NCBI RefSeq assembly: GCF_917563925.1
Contig: NZ_CAKJTJ010000014.1
Location: 30,021 to 94,020 of the forward strand
Source of the DNA: Sutcliffiella rhizosphaerae
GTDB taxonomy: Bacteria; Bacillota; Bacilli; Bacillales; Bacillaceae_I
Direction of reading: 5' to 3'
DNA: 64,000 bases
Below the pieces are notes generated by a model that had not been told where the DNA came from, did not search any database, and saw nothing but the letters and a program-made list of their open reading frames with translations. Below, one piece after another: positions 35,360-45,255 of the stretch; the first letter of the stretch is position 1, and each line of letters begins with the position of its first letter. The translations under genes were made by a program, and so were the position numbers.

Positions 35360-38300
35360 GTGAAGTTAATAGAGTTTATTTTAAAAAAGAAGTTGGCAAT
35401 GGGATTAATGGTTGTATTTTTGTTTGTAATTGGATTCTATGGATTAACAAAGTTAGATCAAGAATTATTTCCCCCAATTGCTTTTGACATGACGGTGGTT
35501 CAAGTTGAGGCTGGAGAAATGCCTGTGTTGGATGTAGAGGAAAAAATCACAAAACCAATTGAACAAATTTTAGATGGGATGGAAGGGGTAGATTCTCACG
35601 CTTCTTCTTCTTACATCGGAAGGTCCTCGGTTACGGTATGGATTGAGGAAGGTAGAGGGGATGAAGTTCATAAGGCAATTGATGCTGCTGTAATGCCTCT
35701 ACAGTCACAAATTAATGGAGTTAATTTCATCCACAGCGTACAAATAACAACTGCTCAGGATTATGATTTCTTTATGGATGTATCCGGTGGTAGTATGCAA
35801 CAGATTACTGACTTTGCTATAAATGTGATAGAGCCCAGGTTAGAAGCTCTTCCCGAAGTAAGAGATGTACAATTTGAGGGTTTAGAAGAGAAAGAGATAG
35901 TAATTAGCTTCAATAATGAGGAATTAGTAACCGCAGGAGTTGATGCTCAGCAAGTAATAACAACCATTCAACAATCTAATATCATTACTTCTTTTGGGCA
36001 ACTAGGAGAAGAAGAAAATGAGCCAACGGTAAGATGGAATACTTCACTTTCAAATATAGAAGAATTGGAAAACATCCTTATTCCAACTATGGATGGGGTA
36101 AAAGAATTAAAGGAAATGGCAGAAATAAAACTTCAAGTGAAGGACGTATCTTCTGGAGTATGGAAGGACGGAAGTCAGGATGTCGTTATGGTACAAATCG
36201 GGCGCACGTCAGATTATACCCAAATTGAAATGGCAGAGGCTGTCCGGAAGGAAGTTCAAAAAATCAAAGAGGAAGGACTTGTAGCAGGATTTGAATTTAA
36301 TGAAGTAGTGTCTCAGGCTGACTATGTAAAAGATGCGGTTGATGGAGTTACCACTAATATATTAATAGGTGGATTAATTTCTATTATTATATTGTTTTTC
36401 TTCCTCCAAAACGTCAGAGCAACCATCATTATTGGTATATCCATTCCTTTATCAATCCTTCTTACATTTGCAAGCATGTGGCTCTTTGACTATAGTTTCA
36501 ATATGTTAAGTCTTATTGCTTTAGGACTAGGAGTAGGAATGATGGTGGATGCATCTATTGTAATTTTAGAATCCATTTATCGGAAAAAAGAAACGGGGTA
36601 TCACGGAAAAGAAGCGGTACTATTAGGTGTAAAAGAGGTTGCTTCAGCAGTAATAGCCTCCATGCTTACAACCATTGTCGTATTTTTACCAATTGGATTA
36701 TTAAGCGGAGAAGCAGGTAAGTTTATGATTATACTTTCAGTTGTCGTAATCGTTACATTAGTAAGTTCAGTTATTGTATCCTTTACTGTAATACCTTCCT
36801 TAGCTGAAAACTTTTTAAAGTTATCCAGCAAGCAAAGATTAAAAAGAAAAGGTAAAGTGACCGGTTTTTATGGTCAAATTTTAAGTTGGGTGACTAGTAA
36901 GAAAAGAAGGCGCTATGGAATCATTTTTCTATTCGCTCTCTTATTTATCGGTTCTTTGGCTTTATTACCAAAAGTACCGATGACGATAATGCCGGATATG
37001 TATAATCGTTATTCGGAATTGATGATATCCATTGACAGGGGAGTAAGTCCGAATCAGAAACAGGAAATGGCTGAGGCGATTCATCAAAAGCTCTCTCTCA
37101 TTGACGATGTAAGGGAAGGATTTGTTTTAGACCAAGTTGATTCACTATTTTTGCTCGTTAATATGACCCCTGAAGAAGAGGCAACAATGGATCAAAAGGA
37201 AGTCAATGAACAGATATTACATGAATTACTTGAATTAAAAGATGACTATCCTATTGTAGATGTATCTTCCGTTATGAGTATGGGTGGAGGGTATCCTGTA
37301 CAAATTGATATTCAAGGAGAAAATATGGAAGATTTAAATAAGATTTCAACCAATTTATCCTCTGAATTAAATAAAATCGATGGAATAATTGGGACAACAA
37401 ATTCTTTCGGCAGCCTTGTAGAGGAAGAGCTTGTCATTTTAGATGAATCTGCTATGAAAAGGGACGGTATTTCCCCAAATCAAATTGTTGGACAGTTAGA
37501 CAGTTTAACGATGCAATATCCAATTGGAACCTTACAGGATGAAAAAGAAACTGCGATAACAGTAGCGCAAGCTCAATCTTTTAACAATAAAACTGATGTG
37601 TTGGAAATGGAAATATTTACGCAGCAGGGGATGAGAAAGCTTTCAGAATATCTTAGTTTTCAAGCAACAAAATCACCAAGCCAAATCGATCACATGAATG
37701 GTGATAGGGTAGTAAGTGTGATGGCGAATATTGAAAATCGGGATTTAGGATCAGTCAACCGAGATGTTCAACAGCTATTACAACGCTTTGAGACACAAGA
37801 TGGGTATACTGTGTCCATTAGTGGAAGTCTCGAAGAACAGCAGGAAATGATGATGGAAATGATAGTTATTATTGGTGTGGGTATCTTTCTCGTCTATGTT
37901 GTAATGGCTGTTCAATTCAATCATCTCATTCATCCAATCATAATTATGTCTATCATTCCCATGATTTTTACAGGAGTAATATTAGGTATGCTTTTGACCC
38001 AACGAGAGTTAAGTATTATGTCAGGTATGGGGATTATAATGCTTATGGGTATTGTCTTAAATAATGCTATTCTCTTGATTGATCGTGCGAAGCAATTACG
38101 TAATGAGAATTATCATGCATCTGAAGCAATCGTAGAGGCTGGAGTAAACCGCCTCAGACCAATATTTATGACTACCTTGACAACCGTGGGAGGAATGCTT
38201 CCCTTGGCAATTTCAACAGGTGCAGCTAGTAGTTATCAAGCTCCACTGGCAACAGTTGTTATTGCAGGCTTACTCTTTTCGACGCTTATCACTCTTCTAT

Positions 38301-38410
38301 TGATTCCGGCGGTTTACATGCTATTCCATGATATAGGAGTAGGCATGAAAAGACTTTTCATGAAAAAGAGTAAACAGTCGTTGGATACAGAAACGAAAGT
38401 AGCAGGATAA
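35360..38410 (+). CDS. RND-family efflux permease (SwrC/AcrB-like)
   Basis: 1016 residues, GTG start after AAAGGAGAG. Twelve-helix RND layout: helix 1 at 10-30, first large extracytoplasmic loop, helices 2-6 at about 330-480 including the intramembrane GLGVGMMVDASIVI, second loop, and helices 8-12 (VVMAVQFNHLIHP; GIVLNNAILLIDRA). Gram-positive relatives include SwrC (surfactin efflux). No periplasmic adaptor gene adjoins it, as is usual in Gram-positives. Confidence 0.93.
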   Translation: MKLIEFILKKKLAMGLMVVFLFVIGFYGLTKLDQELFPPIAFDMTVVQVEAGEMPVLDVEEKITKPIEQILDGMEGVDSHASSSYIGRSSVTVWIEEGRGDEVHKAIDAAVMPLQSQINGVNFIHSVQITTAQDYDFFMDVSGGSMQQITDFAINVIEPRLEALPEVRDVQFEGLEEKEIVISFNNEELVTAGVDAQQVITTIQQSNIITSFGQLGEEENEPTVRWNTSLSNIEELENILIPTMDGVKELKEMAEIKLQVKDVSSGVWKDGSQDVVMVQIGRTSDYTQIEMAEAVRKEVQKIKEEGLVAGFEFNEVVSQADYVKDAVDGVTTNILIGGLISIIILFFFLQNVRATIIIGISIPLSILLTFASMWLFDYSFNMLSLIALGLGVGMMVDASIVILESIYRKKETGYHGKEAVLLGVKEVASAVIASMLTTIVVFLPIGLLSGEAGKFMIILSVVVIVTLVSSVIVSFTVIPSLAENFLKLSSKQRLKRKGKVTGFYGQILSWVTSKKRRRYGIIFLFALLFIGSLALLPKVPMTIMPDMYNRYSELMISIDRGVSPNQKQEMAEAIHQKLSLIDDVREGFVLDQVDSLFLLVNMTPEEEATMDQKEVNEQILHELLELKDDYPIVDVSSVMSMGGGYPVQIDIQGENMEDLNKISTNLSSELNKIDGIIGTTNSFGSLVEEELVILDESAMKRDGISPNQIVGQLDSLTMQYPIGTLQDEKETAITVAQAQSFNNKTDVLEMEIFTQQGMRKLSEYLSFQATKSPSQIDHMNGDRVVSVMANIENRDLGSVNRDVQQLLQRFETQDGYTVSISGSLEEQQEMMMEMIVIIGVGIFLVYVVMAVQFNHLIHPIIIMSIIPMIFTGVILGMLLTQRELSIMSGMGIIMLMGIVLNNAILLIDRAKQLRNENYHASEAIVEAGVNRLRPIFMTTLTTVGGMLPLAISTGAASSYQAPLATVVIAGLLFSTLITLLLIPAVYMLFHDIGVGMKRLFMKKSKQSLDTETKVAG

Positions 38411-38415
38411 ATTAG

Positions 38416-38448
38416 AAATGCATCGCCTCAATAGGAAGCGATGCATTT
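38416..38448. terminator. Bidirectional terminator after RND gene
   Basis: Perfect 11-bp stem AAATGCATCGC / GCGATGCATTT with 11-nt loop. Confidence 0.9.
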
Positions 38449-38449
38449 T

Positions 38450-38806
38450 TTATATACTTTCTGTTTTTTCTTGTCTTTTCCATCGTGTGTAGTTATACAT
38501 TATTTCTATACTAGCACTAATTATTAGCAGACCAATCACACCAAGGGCAATCGTAAGTTCAATTTTATAAAAAATAATTACTACAATTAGAGGTATGAAT
38601 ACAATTGGATATGTCCACATCGAGCGAATAAATCTTCGTCTGTAACTAAGACTATAGTAGACTAGAGAAAATCCCTTATCTACTTTTTCTTTGTTTCTAT
38701 AGAATCGTGATAAGAACAGAGCCAAAAAAATAATAACAATCGTCACTATTAAATAGGTAACTAAAATGGGTGATCCAAAGAAATCTTTCGTTATTTCAAA
38801 GTTCAT
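38450..38806 (-). CDS. Small membrane protein, unknown function
   Basis: 118 residues with three predicted helices: ILVTYLIVTIVIIFLALFL, TYPIVFIPLIVVIIF, and ALGVIGLLIISASIEI. Basic between helices 1 and 2 (FYRNKEKVDKGF; YRRRFIRSMW), basic C-terminus. No family recognised. Convergent with the RND gene. Confidence 0.75.
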   Translation of the reverse strand: MNFEITKDFFGSPILVTYLIVTIVIIFLALFLSRFYRNKEKVDKGFSLVYYSLSYRRRFIRSMWTYPIVFIPLIVVIIFYKIELTIALGVIGLLIISASIEIMYNYTRWKRQEKTESI

Positions 38807-38959
38807 ATATGTATCCTTTCACATTTAATAGTTAGTATAATAATAACATATTTTGTTAGTAATGTATAAATATTTCAAGTATTAGGGTAAGGACCTGGCA
38901 ACCAATTTTCACTAATGATGTCCTTCAAATAAATCACCGTAATGGGGAGAGAAAAACTA

Positions 38960-39661
38960 TTGATTAAAGCTGTTATTTTTGATTTGGATGGAACGTTATT
39001 GGATAGAGAACAATCTATTGAAAAATTTGTATGGGCTCAGTATGATAAGTTTTCTTCTGCATTTTTAGGTGTAAGTCAGAGTGACTATGTGAAGAGATTC
39101 ATAGAACTAGATGAAAAAGGCTATGTTTGGAAAGACAAGGTATATCAGCAGCTAATAGATGTGTTTAACATAACTTCCGTAACCTGGGAAGAGTTGCTAC
39201 AAGATTATTGGGATAATTTTAGTAAATACTGCGTACCGTTTGAGGGGTTAACAACTACACTAGATTTCTTATATGAAAGGAAAATACAATTAGGAATTAT
39301 TTCTAATGGTTATACACAATTTCAGTTAAGTAACATAGGAAGTTTAAATATAAGGAATTACTTCCAAATAATTTGTATCTCTGAGAATGAAGGGACGAAA
39401 AAACCTGAAGCGGCAATTTTTAATAACACATTAGCCAAAATAGGAGTAGTTGCTTCAGAGTGTATATATGTAGGGGATCACTCTATAAATGATATCCGAG
39501 GGGCAAATGAGGTAGGAATGAAAACTATTTGGAAAGAAGTGCCTGAGTGGGATCAGACTGATGCGGATTATACAATAAAGAATTTAAAGGAAATAACAGA
39601 AATCATTCAAGCCCTAATTAGTAAGGAGGACTGTGATTGTTATATCAACAAGGTGACATGA
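38960..39661 (+). CDS. HAD-superfamily hydrolase
   Basis: 233 residues from the TTG behind GGGGAGAG (8-nt spacing); the ATG at 38942 has no RBS. HAD motifs: I FDLDGTLLD, II IISNGYTQ, III KKPEAAIF, IV VGDHSINDIRGA. YjjG/pyrophosphatase-like subfamily with helical cap. Substrate unknown. Overlaps the downstream acetyltransferase gene by 25 nt. Confidence 0.9.
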   Translation: MIKAVIFDLDGTLLDREQSIEKFVWAQYDKFSSAFLGVSQSDYVKRFIELDEKGYVWKDKVYQQLIDVFNITSVTWEELLQDYWDNFSKYCVPFEGLTTTLDFLYERKIQLGIISNGYTQFQLSNIGSLNIRNYFQIICISENEGTKKPEAAIFNNTLAKIGVVASECIYVGDHSINDIRGANEVGMKTIWKEVPEWDQTDADYTIKNLKEITEIIQALISKEDCDCYINKVT

Positions 39662-40182
39662 AAGTGAGAAACTTAGAGAAAAGAGACGCAAAATTACTTC
39701 TTAAATGGTTAACTGATTCTTCAGTACTCCAATATTATGAAGGCAGGGACAAGGTATTCGATATCGAGAGCATACAAAGGAAATTTTTTCAACGGACCGA
39801 TGTAATACGTAGATATATAGTGGAATGTCAGAATCAAAGGATTGGATACATACAAGTTTACCCAATTAATAAACATACAAGTCCTTTTGTAGAATACTTT
39901 CAAGAGAAAGATGTTGTTGGCATGGATCAGTTTATTGGTGAGAGCGCATATTTAAACAAAGGGATAGGGACACAACTATTAACATCTATGGTTCAGTATC
40001 TTACAGAGAAAGAAGGTGTGGGCAAGATATTAATGGATCCTATGGTAACAAATGCACGAGCGGTTCGTTGTTACGAAAAGTCAGGTTTTATAAAAAAACA
40101 GGTTCTTTCGAATCATCTGCTGCATGAAGGGGCATATCGAGACTGTTGGTTGATGGAATACGCTAAAAAATGCGGATTATAA
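39637..40182 (+). CDS. AAC(6')-like GNAT acetyltransferase
   Basis: 181 residues, TTG start with AAGGAGG 7 nt upstream, overlapping the HAD gene. Sequence layout follows aminoglycoside 6'-N-acetyltransferases: NLEKRDAKLLLKWLTD, GMDQFIGESAYLNKGIGTQL, ILMDPMVTNARAVRCYEKSG. This marks the AAC(6')-I-type fold; real resistance activity cannot be told from sequence, as many chromosomal members have other substrates. Confidence 0.85.
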   Translation: MLYQQGDMKVRNLEKRDAKLLLKWLTDSSVLQYYEGRDKVFDIESIQRKFFQRTDVIRRYIVECQNQRIGYIQVYPINKHTSPFVEYFQEKDVVGMDQFIGESAYLNKGIGTQLLTSMVQYLTEKEGVGKILMDPMVTNARAVRCYEKSGFIKKQVLSNHLLHEGAYRDCWLMEYAKKCGL

Positions 40183-40270
40183 ATCCGTTTCTTATGTACT
40201 TAAGTTGTTATTTAGGTTTGTTTCCAGTAAACTGAAAATTCAATAGATTGATAGGTTAGGAGTGTTTTAT

Positions 40271-40852
40271 GTGACGATAATAGGTTTTATAAGACATGGT
40301 ACAACAGCATGGAATAGAGAACGAAGAGCCCAAGGGAGCTCAGATATTCCACTTGATCAAGAAGGAATTAGTGATGCAAAACGGTTGGCAAAACGGCTCC
40401 AAAAAGAAGAATGGGATTTCATTTATTCTAGTGACTTAATGAGAGCAAAACAAACCGCTGAGATTGTTGCTAAAAGTATGAATGTAAACGAAGTTAGTCT
40501 TGATAGTAGATTGCAAGAAGTGAACGGTGGACAAATTGAAGGAACCATTGAATCTGAGAGAATAGATAAATGGGGTGAAAACTGGCGTGAACTGGATCTT
40601 GGGATGGAGTCACTTGAAATAGTCCTAAAACGTGCCCATTCCTTTCTTGAAGATATAACCAAAAAGCATCCTAATAAGAAAGTACTTGTTGTAAGCCATG
40701 GTTCATTTATCCGCCACATCTTAAGCGATTTAGTAAAAGATTTAAAAATGGAGTCCCATCTTGAAAATACATCTGTAACTATGGTAAACGTCAGAGAAGG
40801 TATTTGGGAGTGTGAAGTATATAACTGCATTAAGCATCTTAAAGGGGATTGA
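40271..40852 (+). CDS. Histidine phosphatase (phosphoglycerate mutase-like)
   Basis: 193 residues from GTG at 40271 (TAGGAG 8 nt ahead); a GTG at 40262 overlaps the RBS. Catalytic motif GFIRHGTTAWN (His9 by this start), second Arg/His in SHGSFIRHIL, Glu in NGGQIEG. Branch-1 histidine phosphatase like PhoE/YhfR. Substrate unknown. Confidence 0.9.
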   Translation: MTIIGFIRHGTTAWNRERRAQGSSDIPLDQEGISDAKRLAKRLQKEEWDFIYSSDLMRAKQTAEIVAKSMNVNEVSLDSRLQEVNGGQIEGTIESERIDKWGENWRELDLGMESLEIVLKRAHSFLEDITKKHPNKKVLVVSHGSFIRHILSDLVKDLKMESHLENTSVTMVNVREGIWECEVYNCIKHLKGD

Positions 40853-40893
40853 ACTCGTCTCATGCAACAACCTCTATGATTCTTCATAACAAT

Positions 40894-40937
40894 TTGCCAT
40901 AAACTCTTTATTATTCTATAATAAGAACAAACGTTCG
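40894..40937 (+). promoter_or_regulatory. Promoter with candidate LexA (SOS) box
   Basis: -35 TTGCCA (40894-40899), 17-bp spacer, -10 TATAAT (40917-40922), then AGAACAAACGTTCG (40924-40937), which matches the Bacillus LexA box CGAACRNRYGTTYC at 12 of 14 positions. Placement next to the -10 fits repression by LexA of the VOC gene. Confidence 0.5.
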
Positions 40938-40957
40938 TAATTCGTAGGAGGTAGCAT

Positions 40958-41362
40958 ATGAGAGGCTTAATTCACCACATTGAGATATACGTGTCAGATT
41001 TAAAGAAATCTAAAAAGTTTTGGGGTTGGTTATTGGAGGATCTTGGTTATGTCAGTTACCAGAGTTGGGACAAAGGACAAAGCTGGAAATTGGATCACAC
41101 CTATCTTGTATTTGTGCAAGCAGAAGAAGACTTTTTACAACCTGCATATCACCGTAAAAGGGTAGGACTAAATCACCTAGCCTTCCATGCGTCCAGCCGG
41201 CAGGAAGTAGATGTTTTGACGAAAAAACTATTGAATAGGAATGTTAAACTCCTTTATAAAGATAAGCATCCTTTTGCAGGAGGAAGCAATTATTATGCCG
41301 TCTTTTTTGAAGACCCTGATCGTATAAAAATAGAAGTTGTTGCTCCACCAGAATCAGAGTAA
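40958..41362 (+). CDS. VOC (glyoxalase/dioxygenase-fold) protein
   Basis: 134 residues, ATG with GTAGGAGG upstream. Paired beta-alpha-beta-beta-beta units with metal-ligand positions HHIEIYV (N-terminal), GLNHLAFHA (middle), and RIKIEVV (C-terminal Glu). Resembles small VOC proteins of Bacillus; could detoxify aldehydes or bind an antibiotic, unknown. A possible SOS-regulated promoter precedes it. Confidence 0.85.
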   Translation: MRGLIHHIEIYVSDLKKSKKFWGWLLEDLGYVSYQSWDKGQSWKLDHTYLVFVQAEEDFLQPAYHRKRVGLNHLAFHASSRQEVDVLTKKLLNRNVKLLYKDKHPFAGGSNYYAVFFEDPDRIKIEVVAPPESE

Positions 41363-41420
41363 TACTTAATGTCTGTTAGAAAATAAAAGAAACGAGTGAC
41401 TCACCTTCCCAAAAGTCAGG

Positions 41421-41830
41421 ATGTACACCATGTGTCTAGCAATAAATAAAGATAAGGTTTTCCTGGATATATTGCACCTGGTGGAAAGGTGGAGTTCCCT
41501 GAGAGCCTATCGGAAGGCGCAAAAAGATAAGTTTTTGAAGAAACTGGTTTACTTGTTCATAATCTTAGCTATAAAGGTCTAGATGAATAGGTAGATGAAG
41601 GAAACGATGAACATTACATGGTATTTAATTACATAACAGATTCATTTGAGGAATCGCTACTAGAGCATCCACCCAAAAGGGAATTAAGATGGGTTACCAT
41701 GGAGGAAGCTTTGAAATTACCAATCCAATCCTGGTTTAAGGAGCGATTTCCTCTCTTTTTCCAAGACGGCACTTTTGTTTGGGAAGATTATTTTGAGAAG
41801 TCGATAAGGGAAGTAGTTACGAAACATTAA
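41421..41830 (+). pseudogene. Nudix hydrolase pseudogene
   Basis: Reading frame after the start (MYTMCLAINKDKVFLD) must shift once near 41470 to continue as GYIAPGGKVEFPESLSEGAKR, then TAA (41528), VFEETGLLVHNLSYKGLDE, TAG (41588), VDEGNDEHYMVFNYITDS to a normal end KSIREVVTKH. So one frameshift and two in-frame stops break a MutT/8-oxo-dGTPase-like gene; the first stop falls inside the Nudix box. The open tail at 41618-41830 is not a gene by itself. Confidence 0.88.
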
Positions 41831-41835
41831 AAAAA

Positions 41836-41856
41836 GCACTCGAAAAGCTCGAATGC
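41836..41856 (-). terminator. plsY terminator
   Basis: 7-bp stem with one G-T pair GCACTCG / CGAATGC; read on the minus strand it is followed by T(7). Confidence 0.8.
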
Positions 41857-41858
41857 CT

Positions 41859-42464
41859 CTAAGATACATTTTTCTTTTTTAATGTTAACCATGTAATTTT
41901 GGGCTCTGTTTTATTAATGATCCTCCCAATATTGGTTCTGTGTTTGAATATAACGAAAGCTGTTAATAAAGATACAGCTACAACTAGTGGAACATCCCCA
42001 TAAATCAAACTGTAGATGGTTGTAACGAGACCTGTCAACATAGATGACAATGACACATACTTAGTTAAAAATAAGAATAAAAAGAAACAAAATAGCATTA
42101 GCCCAAAAAGAATCGGGCTGGCGAAAAGAAGGACTCCTCCTGATGTGGCCACTGCTTTACCACCGCGAAACTTTGCAAAAACAGGATATACATGGCCAAC
42201 TACTGCAAATGCTCCAACAAGTAATGGGTGAATGTCTGCACCAAATAATACCGGTAAAGAAGCAGCAAGTGTACCTTTTAAAATATCACAAATCGTAACA
42301 ATCATCCCTGCTTTAATACCTAAAGTACGAAATGTATTAGTCCCTCCTAAGTTTCCACTCCCGTGTTCTCGGATATCTATCCCATATCCGACTTTTCCGA
42401 CAACGAGTGCAAATGGAATGGAACCAATAATGTAGGCAAGGATAATAACTAACAGTTCAATCAT
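41859..42464 (-). CDS. plsY: Glycerol-3-phosphate acyltransferase PlsY
   Basis: Transfers acyl from acyl-phosphate to glycerol-3-phosphate, first membrane step of phospholipid synthesis. 201 residues, five or six helices; conserved motifs [26 protein letters not shown], and [16 protein letters not shown]. Equals B. subtilis YneS. Divergent from yneT, as in B. subtilis. Confidence 0.96.
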   Translation of the reverse strand: MIELLVIILAYIIGSIPFALVVGKVGYGIDIREHGSGNLGGTNTFRTLGIKAGMIVTICDILKGTLAASLPVLFGADIHPLLVGAFAVVGHVYPVFAKFRGGKAVATSGGVLLFASPILFGLMLFCFFLFLFLTKYVSLSSMLTGLVTTIYSLIYGDVPLVVAVSLLTAFVIFKHRTNIGRIINKTEPKITWLTLKKKNVS

Positions 42465-42647
42465 TCAATAAACCCCTTTATGTATAAATTCCTATCTTTA
42501 ATATATGTTAATTTGGACATGTTGCAAAGGGTTTATTGCAACTTATGTAGAATTTTTTATGAGTAAGTCTTAACATCAGGTTGTTAAATACCGATTTAAC
42601 GGGTATAACAGTAATAATTTTAATAAAAAAGAAAGGAAGTTGTTAGT

Positions 42648-43061
42648 ATGAGTATGGAAATACCAAGTCGTGAAGAAATCGGTAAAATTTTAAAGAAAAG
42701 TAAACGAATTGCTGTCGTAGGATTGTCTGCTAATCCAGAACGAACTTCTTATATGGTCTCAAAAGCGATGAAAGATGCAGGATATGAAATTATCCCAGTA
42801 AATCCTAGTGTAGATGAGGTATTAGGTGTTAAAGCGGTTCCTTCATTAAAAGACATAGAAGGACATGTAGATATAGTAAATGTGTTTCGACGTTCAGAAC
42901 ATTTGTATGGTGTTGCAGAAGAGTTTCTTGAAATGGATGCTGATGTCTACTGGGCACAGCTTGGCCTATCCGATCAAAAAACATATGATTTATTGAAGGA
43001 AAAAGGCTATACTGTAATTATGGATCGTTGCATTAAAGTGGAGCATGCACTAACAAGATAG
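42648..43061 (+). CDS. yneT: CoA-binding-domain protein YneT
   Basis: 137 residues, ATG with AAAGGAAG upstream. Rossmann-type CoA_binding domain: RIAVVGLSANPERTSYMVSK, IIPVNPSVDEVLG, DIVNVFRRSEH, VYWAQLGL. Known as a CoA-binding fold (YneT/YccU); role unknown. Followed by a strong terminator. Confidence 0.92.
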   Translation: MSMEIPSREEIGKILKKSKRIAVVGLSANPERTSYMVSKAMKDAGYEIIPVNPSVDEVLGVKAVPSLKDIEGHVDIVNVFRRSEHLYGVAEEFLEMDADVYWAQLGLSDQKTYDLLKEKGYTVIMDRCIKVEHALTR

Positions 43062-43069
43062 CTTGCACT

Positions 43070-43104
43070 GTCCTTGTTTTATCATTAATAAAACAAGGAC
43101 TTTT
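43070..43104 (+). terminator. yneT terminator
   Basis: Perfect 13-bp stem GTCCTTGTTTTAT / ATAAAACAAGGAC, 5-nt loop, TTTTATT. Confidence 0.92.
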
Positions 43105-43287
43105 ATTCGTGTAAAAACAGGCTATCCTTAAAGGTTGTTGGTGAAAGACAAGTGTCACTATACATTTGAACATAGACAACGAAAAAATGTATGATAATAT
43201 ATATACGGATAATCGTTTATAGCAAGATTAATTACCTATACATAAAGAAAAGCTTTATTGGTAGTATGTGAAAGGGGTATGTTTTCG

Positions 43288-45252
43288 GTGGTAAAAAAAA
43301 CGATAGAATATAACGATGATGCTATTCAGGTGTTAGAAGGTCTGGAAGCTGTTCGAAAACGGCCAGGAATGTATATTGGAAGTACTGACAGCAGAGGTCT
43401 TCATCACCTCGTTTATGAAATCCTTGATAACGCAGTTGACGAAGCACTAGGCGGATTTGGGGATCATATCATTGTGACTATACATAAAGATAATAGTATA
43501 AGCGTGAAGGATAAAGGTCGTGGAATGCCTACCGGAATGCATAAAATGGGAAAACCAACCCCAGAAGTCATTTTAACGGTCCTACATGCAGGTGGTAAAT
43601 TTGGACAAGGGGGATATAAAACGAGTGGAGGGCTTCATGGAGTAGGGGCATCTGTCGTGAACGCTCTGTCAGAATGGTTAGTAGTAACGATCAAACGGGA
43701 TGGAATCATCTATGAGCAGCGTTTTGCAAATGGTGGTACACCTGTCACAACACTTGAAAAGATCGGAACTACCAAACAAACAGGTACTACTGTTCATTTT
43801 AAACCAGATCCAAGTATTTTTAGCACTACCGTTTATAATTTTGAAACTTTATGTGAAAGGCTAAGAGAGTCTGCCTTCTTATTAAAAGGATTAAAAATTG
43901 AATTAATCGATGAGAGAAATGCCGAAAAAGAGAGTTTTCACTATGAGAGCGGAATTGAAGCATTTGTAGAATATTTAAATGAAGAAAAGGATTCCTTACA
44001 TACGGTTGTGTCTTTCGAAGGTACGCAAAATGGTATAGAAATCGATTTCGCTTTTCAGTTTAACGATGGGTATTCTGAGACCATCCTTTCATTTGTAAAC
44101 AATGTACGTACTAAAGATGGTGGTACTCATGAAGCGGGAGCAAAAACGGCGATGACGAGAATCTTTAACGAGTACGCTCGTAAAGTGAGCTTGTTAAAGG
44201 AAAAAGATAAAAATCTTGATGGTTCTGATATTCGTGAAGGTCTATCTGCCATTGTTTCTGTCCGCATCCCTGAAGAACTTTTGCAATTTGAAGGCCAGAC
44301 GAAGGGTAAACTAGGAACTAGTGAAGCACGTTCTGCTGTAGACAGCGTTGTATCGGAGCATTTGGCTTATTTTCTTGAAGAAAATCCCGAAACTAGTTCA
44401 ATGCTTGTAAAAAAATCCATTAAGGCATATCAGGCTCGAGAAGCTGCCAGAAAAGCGCGGGAAGATGCGAGGAGCGGTAAAAAACGTAAACGTTCCGATG
44501 CAATGTTAAGTGGAAAGTTAACACCAGCACAGTCACGAAACCCCCAGAAAAACGAAATCTATTTAGTAGAGGGAGATTCAGCTGGAGGGTCTGCTAAACA
44601 GGGACGTGATCGACGTTTCCAAGCAGTTCTGCCACTTCGAGGAAAAGTAATCAACACAGAAAAAGCAAAGCTTGCTGATATTTTCAAAAATGAAGAGATA
44701 AACACGATTATTCATGCGATTGGCGGTGGCGTAGGACCTGATTTTTCTGTGGAAGACATCAATTATGACAAAGTAGTAATCATGACAGACGCAGATACAG
44801 ATGGTGCTCATATCCAGGTTCTATTATTAACATTTTTTTATCGTTATATGAAGCCATTAATTGAAGCAGGGAAGATATTTATTGCTCTTCCACCTTTATA
44901 TAAAGTAAGTAAAGGAACAGGTAAAAAAGAAGTGTTGGAATACGCTTGGTCAGATGATGAGCTTCAAGGAGCAATTAAAAAAATTGGCCGCGGTTATACG
45001 ATTCAACGCTATAAAGGTCTCGGTGAAATGAATGCCGATCAATTATGGGAAACAACGATGAACCCTGAGACACGTACACTTATTCGAGTCCGGATTGATG
45101 ATGCTGCACGTGCAGAAAGACGTGTTACCACATTGATGGGGGATAAAGTGGAACCAAGGCGAAAATGGATAGAAAGCCATGTTGCTTTCGGCTTGGAAGA
45201 AGACCAGAATATTTTAGAAAATGATAACCTTGTGGTCGCAGAGGAGGTATAA
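43288..45252 (+). CDS. parE: DNA topoisomerase IV subunit B
   Basis: ATPase subunit of topoisomerase IV, which decatenates daughter chromosomes. 654 residues when started from GTG at 43288, where the sequence (VKKTIEYNDDAIQ) lines up with the B. subtilis ParE N-terminus; AAAGGGG is 9 nt ahead. The ORF extends to 43258. GHKL motifs (EILDNAVDEA, GRGMPTG, GGLHGVGASVVNALS) and TOPRIM (EGDSAGGSAKQGRDRRFQA, MTDADTDGAHI) are present. ParC starts 3 bp later. Confidence 0.97.
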   Translation: MVKKTIEYNDDAIQVLEGLEAVRKRPGMYIGSTDSRGLHHLVYEILDNAVDEALGGFGDHIIVTIHKDNSISVKDKGRGMPTGMHKMGKPTPEVILTVLHAGGKFGQGGYKTSGGLHGVGASVVNALSEWLVVTIKRDGIIYEQRFANGGTPVTTLEKIGTTKQTGTTVHFKPDPSIFSTTVYNFETLCERLRESAFLLKGLKIELIDERNAEKESFHYESGIEAFVEYLNEEKDSLHTVVSFEGTQNGIEIDFAFQFNDGYSETILSFVNNVRTKDGGTHEAGAKTAMTRIFNEYARKVSLLKEKDKNLDGSDIREGLSAIVSVRIPEELLQFEGQTKGKLGTSEARSAVDSVVSEHLAYFLEENPETSSMLVKKSIKAYQAREAARKAREDARSGKKRKRSDAMLSGKLTPAQSRNPQKNEIYLVEGDSAGGSAKQGRDRRFQAVLPLRGKVINTEKAKLADIFKNEEINTIIHAIGGGVGPDFSVEDINYDKVVIMTDADTDGAHIQVLLLTFFYRYMKPLIEAGKIFIALPPLYKVSKGTGKKEVLEYAWSDDELQGAIKKIGRGYTIQRYKGLGEMNADQLWETTMNPETRTLIRVRIDDAARAERRVTTLMGDKVEPRRKWIESHVAFGLEEDQNILENDNLVVAEEV

Positions 45253-45255
45253 CAG

